64,000 nt of DNA from Arthrobacter sp. CJ23 (GTDB lineage Bacteria; Actinomycetota; Actinomycetes; Actinomycetales; Micrococcaceae), in the NCBI RefSeq assembly GCF_024741795.1, contig NZ_CP102950.1, positions 3,596,001-3,660,000 on the forward strand. The letters are read 5' to 3'. A program made the translations under genes and the position numbers. Positions 43,400-51,477 of this stretch are shown here, one piece after another. The notes under the pieces were generated by a model, which saw only the letters and a program-made list of their open reading frames with translations, ran no database searches and was not told where the DNA came from. Positions within the stretch are counted from its first letter, which is position 1, and every line of letters begins with the position of its first letter.

Positions 43400-44658
43400 C
43401 ACGAAGACTGCGCGTCGGCATGGTGGGCTACTCCTTCATGGGAGCCGCCCACTCCCATGCCTGGCGAACCGCGCCGAGGTTCTTCGAGCTACCGCTGGCC
43501 CCGGAGCTGACGGCACTTGCGGGACGGAACCCCGAAAGAGCACAGGCCGCCGCCGCCAAATACGGTTGGGACTCGGTAGAGACGGACTGGCGCCGGCTCA
43601 TTGAACGGGACGACATCGACCTCATCGACATCTGCTCCCCCGGCAACACCCACGCCGAGATCGCGATTGCTGCGCTTGAGGCCGGGAAGCACGTCCTCTG
43701 CGAAAAGCCGTTGGCCAACACCGTGGAGGAAGCCGAGCTCATGACAGCAGTTGCTGACTCGGCGGCGGCACGGGGCGTCTACTCGATGTGCGGGTTCACC
43801 TACAGACGCACGCCTGCCCTGGCGCTTGCCAAGCGGATGGTCGACGACGGGCGGCTGGGCCAGCTCCGGCACGTCCGGGCGCAATACCTCCAGGACTGGC
43901 TGAGTGATGCCGACGCTCCCCTGACCTGGCGGCTGGAAAAGGCCAAGTCCGGCTCGGGGGCACTGGGCGACATCGGCGCGCACAGCATCGATGCCGCACA
44001 ATGGATCACAGGCTCCAGCATCACCGGGGTTTCGGCCCTGACGGAAACCTTCGTGACGGAACGGCCCATCGGCGGGGACTTCGTGGGCCTTGGCGGACAC
44101 GGCGGGGCCGACGGTCCACGCGCTCCGGTCACCGTTGACGACGCCGCGATCTTCACCGCAAGGTTCGGTAGCCGGCCCGCAGGGTTCGGTGGCCGGCCCG
44201 CGGGCGACGGCGGACAGCCGGCCCCCGCAGCTGGCGGCAGCAACGCCGTCGAACATTCCGAGGTACCGGGCCCGATCGGCGTGTTCGAGGCGACGCGGTT
44301 TGCACTGGGACGCAAGAACGCGATGCGGCTCGAGCTGAACGGGACGCTGGGGTCTCTGGCCTTCGACTTTGAGGACATGAACGTCTTGTCCTACTACGAC
44401 GCGGCCGAAGAACCCGATGCCGGCTTCCGGCGCATCATGGTCACGGAGCCGTCCCACCCGTATGTCGGGAACTGGTGGCCCACCGGACACGGCCTCGGCT
44501 ACGAGCACGGCTTCACGCATCAGGTGGTGGACCTCGTGACCGCCATCGCTGAGGGTCGCCAAGCTGAGCCGTCGTTCGCCGACGCACTTCAGGTCCAACG
44601 CGTGCTCGCGGCGGTCGAAGCAAGCGCCTCGGCCGCAAGCAGGTGGGAAACCGTATGA
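43396..44658 (+). CDS. Gfo/Idh/MocA family oxidoreductase (second), with low-complexity insert
   Basis: 420 residues from a GTG overlapping the previous stop. NAD-binding VGMVGYSFMGAAHSHAW, family Lys motif LCEKPLANTVEEAELM, and GALGDIGAHSIDAAQWITGS for the catalytic Asp/His. At about residues 256-285 a Gly/Pro/Ala-rich insert (GSRPAGFGGRPAGDGGQPAP) replaces what is normally a short turn before VFEATRFALGRKNAMRLELN; it is encoded by a 21-base tandem repeat. Last intact gene of the operon. Confidence 0.9.
   Translation: MTRRLRVGMVGYSFMGAAHSHAWRTAPRFFELPLAPELTALAGRNPERAQAAAAKYGWDSVETDWRRLIERDDIDLIDICSPGNTHAEIAIAALEAGKHVLCEKPLANTVEEAELMTAVADSAAARGVYSMCGFTYRRTPALALAKRMVDDGRLGQLRHVRAQYLQDWLSDADAPLTWRLEKAKSGSGALGDIGAHSIDAAQWITGSSITGVSALTETFVTERPIGGDFVGLGGHGGADGPRAPVTVDDAAIFTARFGSRPAGFGGRPAGDGGQPAPAAGGSNAVEHSEVPGPIGVFEATRFALGRKNAMRLELNGTLGSLAFDFEDMNVLSYYDAAEEPDAGFRRIMVTEPSHPYVGNWWPTGHGLGYEHGFTHQVVDLVTAIAEGRQAEPSFADALQVQRVLAAVEASASAASRWETV
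44163..44226 (+). repeat. Imperfect 21-bp tandem repeat inside the second oxidoreductase
   Basis: About three units built on GGTTCGGTGGCCGGCCCGC. The units encode GSRPAGF-, GGRPAGD- and GGQPAPA-like heptads, so the frame is preserved whatever the copy number. Confidence 0.65.
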
Positions 44659-45375
44659 CCCAAGGGCGGGGTCTCCGGATCGGCTGTGAGCCCCCGCCCG
44701 GCCGACCCTTTGTTGAAGGCGGCGCAACAGCACCACGAGCGTGAACACTCTGAGGTCATCATCGACGCGCTTCGACAAGACCGGGCTCGTGAAGTCCGCG
44801 ATCGTCCGGCGACCGAGACGACGACCGCATGAAACGCACCCAGATCGGCGAACCCGGTCGCGACAACTACTCCATGACAAGGCTTGGAAGATGACTGCAC
44901 GTAGAAGGCTTGCAACCCACAGGAACACCCGCTCGAAGTGCAGGCTCTCCTGCACCCGAACACCTGAGCGATTCTGAGCCGACATGCTCTGTTTCGAGTC
45001 CTCTGGATTTGTGGTGGCTGCCCCTGGGTCAGTGCCGACCGTGCTCACGGATGCCAGCAACTTTGAGGCATGGGATTCCAGCACAGCGTATCGATCTGGT
45101 GAGATGGTGAACGGTTCCTCGGTTGTTCTCGCAGCCAGCAAGGGACATTGGCACCGCAGCTTTGCAGTGCTCATCCTGCCCGAGGCATCCGCCGAGCTCG
45201 GCGCCCTCACCGTCGCCGAGCTCGGCGCCCTGGAAAACCTCGGCAACGGCCGCCACCTCTTCAGCGGCTCCGTGGTGATCAACCGCTCCGGCTCCTTCGG
45301 CTACACCGTCCGTGTCTTCCCGAAGCACCCGGCCCTGGCATCCAAAGCCGAACTCGGGCTAATCGCGAACGTCTA
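44659..45375. other. Junction region of gene fragments
   Basis: About 700 bases with no intact gene. At 44700-44828 a frame reads ...DPLLKAAQQHHEREHSEVII and ends in an ATGA overlap with a 21-codon frame (MKRTQIGEPGRDN...), which looks like the joint of two truncated operonic genes of unknown family. From 44984 the sequence is the chimeric fragment listed separately. The region marks the boundary between the sugar operon and the pilus locus. Confidence 0.4.
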
Positions 45376-45376
45376 A
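44984..45376 (+). pseudogene. Chimeric fragment ending in a glycogen-phosphorylase-like C-terminus
   Basis: A 130-codon frame. Its last part, NGRHLFSGSVVINRSG and SFGYTVRVFPKHPALASKAE followed by LGLIANV, matches the extreme C-terminus of alpha-glucan (glycogen) phosphorylases of the DUF3417 type. The upstream part (FEAWDSSTAYRSGEMVNGS) is unrelated and faintly resembles a carbohydrate-binding module. Not a functional enzyme. Its TAA overlaps the ATG of the sigma-pilin gene (TAATG), so translation of that gene may depend on this relic. Confidence 0.5.
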
Positions 45377-47934
45377 TGGGGCAGGCTTCAGAGGGCGGAT
45401 CGAATGGTGGGGACGCGTCGTTGGCCGTCGGGTCGCACAGCGACCCTCAAATCATGGCCCTGGTGCGCGGCGGAGACTCGTCCGTCTTCGATGTGCTCTT
45501 CCGGCGACATGTGGCAGCGGCCCAGTTTGTTGCCCGCGCCCAGACGGACAATATCAGTGACGCCGACGACGTCGTAGCCGAGGCGTTCGCCTCCATTTTC
45601 CAGGCCCTCACTGAGGGCAAGGGACCTGACCAGTTCTTCCGCTCCTATCTCCTGACTGCCGTGCGGCGAATCGCTTACGACCGGAACCGGAAGGCCAGAC
45701 GTACCCAGGCTGTGGGCGATGTCGAGGTCTTGGACACCGTTGCCGTCGACGCAGACAGTGTTCTTGAGGCCTTTGAGTCCAGCACCATGGCAAAGGCGTT
45801 CAAGTCCCTTCCGGAACGCTGGCAGGCCGTTCTCTGGCACATGGACATCGAAGGCCTGAAACCTGCCGCGGCCGCACCCTTCATCGGACTGACGCCGAAC
45901 GGGGTGTCCTCGCTGGTGATCCGGGCACGCGAGGGCCTCCGGCAGGCCTACTTGCAGAACCACATCAGCTTGTCGGATGACGATTCCTGTTTCGAGTATT
46001 CGAGCCAGCTCGGAAAATACGCCCGCGACGGCCTGAAACGCACATCGCACGAAAAGGTCAAAGCCCATCTGGAGGAGTGCCCGAAGTGCACGGCCTTGTT
46101 CGTGGAACTGAACGATGTCCAGGGAGGCATGAGGGCGGCTGTCTTCCCGCTGGTGGCCGGGGTGGTGTTCACACCTGCTGTTACCACCGGTTTCCTCCCC
46201 GGAGCGGGACTTTCGGGGACCTTCCTCCCTGCCGGGACAGAACCGGCCGACGCCGGGTTGCGCTCGGTCAGTGGCTTCTGGAAGATTGCCGTGGGCGCGT
46301 TGATCCTGGGAGGCTTCATAGTTGCGGGCGTCCTCACGTGGCTTGGACAGACCGATCCGGCGCCAATCGCTGGAGCCGATGTTCCTAGCAGTGCACCGTC
46401 AGCCCAACCGTCCGTGCTGGAACGTGCCCCGACGGCACCCCCGTCAAATCCGCCGACGCCGGACCCGCCTGCCATTGCGGTGCCGCAATCCCCGGCGCCC
46501 GCGCCAAGCGCTGCCGCAGCGGTTCCTGTGCCGCAGGAGACGGCCAGGGTGGCTGAATCCGGAACCGGCATCACGAAACCCGTTCCGCGGTCGGGTTCGT
46601 TGACTATCCATAAGTATGAGAAGCCGGTCATGCCGACGAGCCTGCCCAACAACGGAACGGCACTGACGCCGACTCGGCTAGCGGCTCTGACGCCCATGGC
46701 CGGAGTCACGTTCACGGTTCAGAAGGTCAACAACATTGACCTGGCGACCAACGCGGGCTGGACTGCCGCGGCCGCCTTGACGCCGGCCCAGGCTGCCACG
46801 CAGGCAGCCACCCCCGGCTCGGCCACCACCACCGACGCGACCGGAACGGCCACCCTCGCGGACCTTCCCCTGGGCCTGTACCTGGTGACGGAGACCGGCT
46901 ACCCCGCCGGCGTCACTCCCGCCACCCCGTTCCTGGTGACCCTGCCCATGACGGACCCCACCGGCGGGAACAGCTGGTTGTACGACGTGAACGTCTATCC
47001 CAAGAACGCCGTGACTACAGCCACGAAGACCGTCAATGATGCGTCGGTCGTCAAGCTCGGCGACAAGGTGCAGTGGAACATCACATCCGACATCCCGAAC
47101 GTCAACCCGATCGATGGGTACCGGATTGTCGACAAGCTCGACCCGAAGCTGACGTACACCAACCCGACCGTGGCGCTGTCCAACAACGCCGCGCTGACGC
47201 TGAACACGGACTACACCATCGTCTTCGACACGGCCACGAACACCCTCACGGTCGACTTCACCGCCTCCGGCCGGGCCATCCTGGCCACGGACCCCACCGC
47301 CAAAGTCCAGGTCACGGTGAACACCACCGTCAACACGGACGGCCACATCTCGAACACGGCTCTGGTCTACCCGAACGCGGCCAGCTTCAACATCACCCCC
47401 GGCCAGCCCAACGGCCCCGTGGTCACACCCCCGGTAAGCACCACCAAATGGGGCGACATCGTCCTGCACAAGCAGGACTCCCAGAGCTCCGCAGCCCTCG
47501 CGGGCGCCACGTTCTCGGTGTACGCGACCCAGGCCGATGCCTTGGCCGGCACCAACGCGATCAGCGTCGGAGGTGCCAGTTCCTGGACCACCGACGCCAG
47601 CGGCAAGCTGCTGATCTCGGGACTGCGTTACTCCAACTGGGCCAACGGGGCTGCAGTGAGCCCGGGCCAGCCCGGCTACCAGTCGTACTGGCTGGTCGAG
47701 ACCAAGGCCCCGGCCGGGTACGCGCTCCTCGCCCAGCCGGTCGAAACCACGGTCACCAGCAACGACCCCTCCGCTGTGACGGTGACGATCGACAACATCA
47801 AGCAGAACGCCGAATTCCAGCTGCCGCTCACCGGCATGCGAACCTGGGCCCTGCCCGCCGGCGGGATCCTCGTGCTGGCAGGCGCAGGCCTGTTCATGGT
47901 CACCGGCCGCCGGCAGCCCACCGAAGCACAATAG
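45376..47934 (+). CDS. ECF sigma factor - zinc anti-sigma - membrane - pilin fusion protein
   Basis: One uninterrupted frame of 852 codons. Residues 25-105 hold sigma region 2 (DPQIMALVRGGDSSVFDVLF; FFRSYLLTAVRRIAYDRNRK) and 138-192 region 4 (AFKSLPERWQAVLWHMDIEG; GLTPNGVSSLVIRAREGLRQ). A ZAS-type HLEECPKC follows (His231, Cys235, Cys238). A weak hydrophobic stretch is at 252-273 and a membrane segment at 303-323. A Pro/Ala/Ser linker (327-390) leads to a full SpaA/SpaH-type pilin (407-852) with YPK at 541-543, E-box YWLVETKAPAGY at 771-782 and LPLTG at 816-820 plus hydrophobic tail and GRR. Cytoplasmic sigma with extracellular pilin is expected if only one segment spans the membrane. ATG overlaps the preceding relic's stop; no clear ribosome site. 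Role as pilus-assembly sensor is inference. Confidence 0.85.
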   Translation: MGQASEGGSNGGDASLAVGSHSDPQIMALVRGGDSSVFDVLFRRHVAAAQFVARAQTDNISDADDVVAEAFASIFQALTEGKGPDQFFRSYLLTAVRRIAYDRNRKARRTQAVGDVEVLDTVAVDADSVLEAFESSTMAKAFKSLPERWQAVLWHMDIEGLKPAAAAPFIGLTPNGVSSLVIRAREGLRQAYLQNHISLSDDDSCFEYSSQLGKYARDGLKRTSHEKVKAHLEECPKCTALFVELNDVQGGMRAAVFPLVAGVVFTPAVTTGFLPGAGLSGTFLPAGTEPADAGLRSVSGFWKIAVGALILGGFIVAGVLTWLGQTDPAPIAGADVPSSAPSAQPSVLERAPTAPPSNPPTPDPPAIAVPQSPAPAPSAAAAVPVPQETARVAESGTGITKPVPRSGSLTIHKYEKPVMPTSLPNNGTALTPTRLAALTPMAGVTFTVQKVNNIDLATNAGWTAAAALTPAQAATQAATPGSATTTDATGTATLADLPLGLYLVTETGYPAGVTPATPFLVTLPMTDPTGGNSWLYDVNVYPKNAVTTATKTVNDASVVKLGDKVQWNITSDIPNVNPIDGYRIVDKLDPKLTYTNPTVALSNNAALTLNTDYTIVFDTATNTLTVDFTASGRAILATDPTAKVQVTVNTTVNTDGHISNTALVYPNAASFNITPGQPNGPVVTPPVSTTKWGDIVLHKQDSQSSAALAGATFSVYATQADALAGTNAISVGGASSWTTDASGKLLISGLRYSNWANGAAVSPGQPGYQSYWLVETKAPAGYALLAQPVETTVTSNDPSAVTVTIDNIKQNAEFQLPLTGMRTWALPAGGILVLAGAGLFMVTGRRQPTEAQ

Positions 47935-48320
47935 GCGGCTCCGGCACCCGGAACGTGACCCAGCCGAGGGCGGGCTCCCCGGAACCATCTGGCTTATTAG
48001 GCCTATTTTGAGTCCAGCACCGTTCTTGAGGCCTTTGAGTCCAGCACCGTGGCGAGGGCGTTCAAGTCTCTTCCGGGGCGCCGGCAGGCCGTTCTCTGGC
48101 ATGTGGACATCGAAGGCCTGAAGCCTGCCGCGGCCCCACAGTCTGCAGCGGAGGATCGTCACCAAAACGATTCCCACGACTTCCATCAGGCACATCCAGT
48201 CCCCGATCAAACTCCGTAAAAAGTAATCCCGTTTTTCGCGTCACGAATCGCCGGAAACGCGTACTTGATGGCTGGAAACCCCCTCCGTGCACGCTCCTGA
48301 AAGTGAAGCAAGAAAATCCC
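47935..48320. other. Intergenic region with duplicated sigma fragment
   Basis: 386 bases between the fusion gene and the tip-adhesin gene. It contains a 114-bp copy of sigma region 4 coding sequence (listed next); the remainder, about 185 bases ahead of the adhesin, presumably holds its promoter. No other gene is seen. Confidence 0.6.
48022..48135 (+). pseudogene. Duplicated 114-bp fragment of the sigma factor coding region
   Basis: Aligns without gaps to 45760-45873 of the fusion gene (codons for VLEAFESSTMAKAFKSLPER onward through the start of region 4), with about 12 mismatches. Flanking sequence is unrelated. It is a relic of a second sigma copy or of a recombination event at this locus. 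Confidence 0.8.
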
Positions 48321-51300
48321 ATGAAGCAGTCCCTTCCAGCCAAGCTGCTGGCGATTCTCCTCACTGCCACGATCGTCTCGTTGCTTGTCACGTTCCAGGC
48401 CGCAGTAAGCGCCCCTGCTGCGAATGCGGGCGGATCGGGCGGGAGTGTCACCTCGGCCGATGGGCGGATTACGGCGACGAAGACCGCCAGCACCTACAGC
48501 CTTCCGCTCGGCGGCGGGCAAGTCACCTACACCTACACGGTCACGAACAATACGACGGCGCCTGAATACTTCGTGAGCGCGACGGACGACAAGTGCGGTA
48601 CGCCGTCGAGCAGCCAGCTGAGCTATGACTTTATTCGGGCCAGGTACTACATCCTCGGCGGCGCCACCGTCACCTTCACGTGCGCGCAGACGGTCACGGT
48701 CACCACGACCAACACGGCGACCTTCACCTTCAACACCGACTGCAGCTGGTGGGCTGGCTGCGCGGGTGCCCAGTCTCAGGCCGCGGCCAAGGCGACGGTC
48801 GACGTCGCGACCCCTTCTAACTACACGTGCGATGCGATCTGGTACGGATCCGTCGCTGCGGGCGCCACCCCGGGCAGCATCGGAACCGTGCTCCCCACCC
48901 TGCAGAATGTAGCGACCCTAGCACCGCCGGGCCAGACCGGGTCGTACGCGAACACCTCTGCCATCGCCATGAACCCGAAAAACCCCGGGTACGTCTACTA
49001 CACCGCCCGATCCGGCAACACGTTCTTGTCGAATCTCTACCGGGTGAACCTGACCACGGGCGTCCAAGAGCAGGTGGCCTCGGGCATCTCCGCGTTCCAG
49101 ACCAATCGGCTGGGCTTTGATGCGTCCGGCACCCTGTGGACCTTCGCCAACGACGGTAACTTCTACTCGTGGACCCCTACGGGCGGCGGGATCTCGCCCG
49201 CTAAGACTGCGACGTTCCCTGACGGGAACGGTGGCACGATCAATCCCCCAACGCTGACATCGGGTGACATCGCCTTCGATGGCCTCGGCAATATGTGGGC
49301 GCTCGTCTCCACCGGTTCAGGCGGCAGCATCACCACCCCCACAACCTACCTCTACACAATCTCGGCCGCACAGCTGACCACGGCCACCCCGCAGGCGACC
49401 CTCGTCGGCGTCATGACTTCCCCCGGCGGGAACACGTTCTACAACGGCCTGGCCTTCGACACGAACGGCACCCTCTACGCGACGACGAACGACGGAACCA
49501 ACTCGAGCCTATACACCGTCAACAAGGACACAGGCACGACGACCCTGGTCACCACGTTCAGCAGCGCGACCCACGGCAACGCCGCCGACCTGACCTCCTG
49601 CGCCCTGCCCAAGCCGCAGCTTGTCGCGAGCAAGACCGTCTCGCCGCCCGGTCCCGTGACCGTGGGCACCACCTTGACCTACACGGTCGCCGTTAAGAAC
49701 ATCGGCAGCCTCTCCGCTACAGGTGCCACCTTCCAGGACTCGATGCCCGTTGGGTCGGCTTACGTGCCTGGCTCGACGAAGCTCAACGGCACTGCCGTGG
49801 CGGATTCGAGCGGTGCGATGCCGTACACCACCGCCCAACCGGTCAACGGCGGCACCACGAGCTTCAAGGGCGTCATCCCCGCCGGCGACACCGCAACCAT
49901 CACCTTCCAGGTGGTGGTCAACCCCTCAGCACTGGCCACCGGCGAGGTGCGCAACCAAGGCACAGTCGTCTTCGTCGGCTCGCCCCCGATCCTTACCGAT
50001 GATCCAACTAAGCCGGGCGGCACAGACCCGACGGTGACCCCGATTGCCACCCCCAACCTGGTGGCCTCCAAGAGTGTGGATCCGGCTGCCGGGACCTTGG
50101 TCAAGTCGGGCCAGGTCCTCACGTACACGCTGACCTTCGACAATACGACCGGTACGGCGCCGGCTGCCGTGAGTTACACCGACTGGCTTGGGGAAGCTTT
50201 GGATGCTTCGACCTTTGTGGCCGGCTCTATCACCACGACCACCACGGGCGGGACTCCGTTGCTTGGGACTCCTCTGGTAGTCACGAACAATTCGGGAGCG
50301 GTACCACCAAGCCTGAGCATCACTGGCACGGTGGCCGCAGGCGCGAAAAGCGTCGTGACTTACCAGGTGAAAGTCAACAACCCCGGCAGTCTTGGCAACG
50401 CCTCGGTCGAGAACTACCTGACGCCCTCGACCACCACAACACCGCCAACCACCTGCCCTGCCGGCAGCACCACCTGCACGGTCAACCCCGTGGGCGTGTG
50501 GACGCTGGGCAAGACCGCGTCCCCGGCGTCCGGAACCTCCATCAACCCCGCCGATCCAAGCGCGAGCAGGGTGATCACCTACTCCGTGACCGCCACCAAC
50601 TCCACCGCCAACCCCATCACCGGTGTTATCCTCACCGATGACCTGAGCCAGGTACTGAACAACGCCACGTTCACCGCCGGATCGGCGAAACTGACCATCA
50701 ATGGCGGCACACCCACCGCAGTTCCGGATCCCGGTGCCGACCTCAAGCTGGTCACCCCCTCATTCGTTCTCCCGGGCAACGGCACGGCCGTTTTGACCTA
50801 CACGGTGACTGTCAACTCCAATGCGTGGCTCGTCACCCTCAAGAACGGGGCCACCGGCAACGGGCTCATCCCCCCGGTCCGATGTGCCACGGGCAGCACG
50901 GCACCGCTTGACCCGGCGTGCTTCACCACGAACCCCACCACGGGCCACCTGTTCCTGCAAAAAGCAGGGCCAGGTCCAACCCAGGGTTCCACTGTCCCGC
51001 TGACCGGCTCGACCTTTGAGATCCACAACGATGCTGCCGGGCAAATGGGCACCACCGTGGTCGGGGTGAGCAGTGACGTGTCCGGATCCCCCGGACTGGT
51101 CGAGGTCAGAAACCTGCTTCCAGGAACGTACTGGCTGCTCGAGACCAAGGCCCCGAACGGCTACTCGCTCCTAGCGACTCCAGTGAAGTTCACCGTTGCG
51201 GCCAACGGCAGCATCACGTTGGACACGGCCACCGCCGGCACCTCAGTGACAGCAAACGGCCTGACCATCACCGTCCTGGACATGGCGGCCGTCAAGCTGC

Positions 51301-51434
51301 CGGCCGCCGGCGGACCAGGCAACGCCGGCCTCCTCGGAGGCGCCCTTCTCGGGATCCTCCTCCTCCTCATGACTTCGCTCGCCCTCATCGTGACCAGGCG
51401 AACGGACAAAACCCCACATACCCAAACTCCGTAG
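48321..51434 (+). CDS. Large sortase-anchored surface protein, probable pilus tip adhesin
   Basis: 1037 residues from ATG 48321 (a GTG at 48303 is also in frame). Signal peptide MKQSLPAKLLAILLTATIVS... to ANAGG. A DUF11-like domain (about 45-165), then a beta-propeller-like DUF6923-type region (NLYRVNLTTGVQEQVASGI; YNGLAFDTNGTLYATTNDG), three DUF11-type repeats (LVASKTVSPPGPVTVGTTLT; LVASKSVDPAAGTLVKSGQV; WTLGKTASPASGTSINPADP) and a SpaA domain with E-box YWLLETKAPNGY. The sorting signal is non-canonical: LPAAG, then a hydrophobic stretch and TRRTDK. Size, repeats and place ahead of pilin and sortase suggest a tip or minor pilin. Confidence 0.82.
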   Translation: MKQSLPAKLLAILLTATIVSLLVTFQAAVSAPAANAGGSGGSVTSADGRITATKTASTYSLPLGGGQVTYTYTVTNNTTAPEYFVSATDDKCGTPSSSQLSYDFIRARYYILGGATVTFTCAQTVTVTTTNTATFTFNTDCSWWAGCAGAQSQAAAKATVDVATPSNYTCDAIWYGSVAAGATPGSIGTVLPTLQNVATLAPPGQTGSYANTSAIAMNPKNPGYVYYTARSGNTFLSNLYRVNLTTGVQEQVASGISAFQTNRLGFDASGTLWTFANDGNFYSWTPTGGGISPAKTATFPDGNGGTINPPTLTSGDIAFDGLGNMWALVSTGSGGSITTPTTYLYTISAAQLTTATPQATLVGVMTSPGGNTFYNGLAFDTNGTLYATTNDGTNSSLYTVNKDTGTTTLVTTFSSATHGNAADLTSCALPKPQLVASKTVSPPGPVTVGTTLTYTVAVKNIGSLSATGATFQDSMPVGSAYVPGSTKLNGTAVADSSGAMPYTTAQPVNGGTTSFKGVIPAGDTATITFQVVVNPSALATGEVRNQGTVVFVGSPPILTDDPTKPGGTDPTVTPIATPNLVASKSVDPAAGTLVKSGQVLTYTLTFDNTTGTAPAAVSYTDWLGEALDASTFVAGSITTTTTGGTPLLGTPLVVTNNSGAVPPSLSITGTVAAGAKSVVTYQVKVNNPGSLGNASVENYLTPSTTTTPPTTCPAGSTTCTVNPVGVWTLGKTASPASGTSINPADPSASRVITYSVTATNSTANPITGVILTDDLSQVLNNATFTAGSAKLTINGGTPTAVPDPGADLKLVTPSFVLPGNGTAVLTYTVTVNSNAWLVTLKNGATGNGLIPPVRCATGSTAPLDPACFTTNPTTGHLFLQKAGPGPTQGSTVPLTGSTFEIHNDAAGQMGTTVVGVSSDVSGSPGLVEVRNLLPGTYWLLETKAPNGYSLLATPVKFTVAANGSITLDTATAGTSVTANGLTITVLDMAAVKLPAAGGPGNAGLLGGALLGILLLLMTSLALIVTRRTDKTPHTQTP

Positions 51435-51477
51435 CGCAGCTCCGCGCACACCAATGGGGAAACAAGAAAGGAAAACG

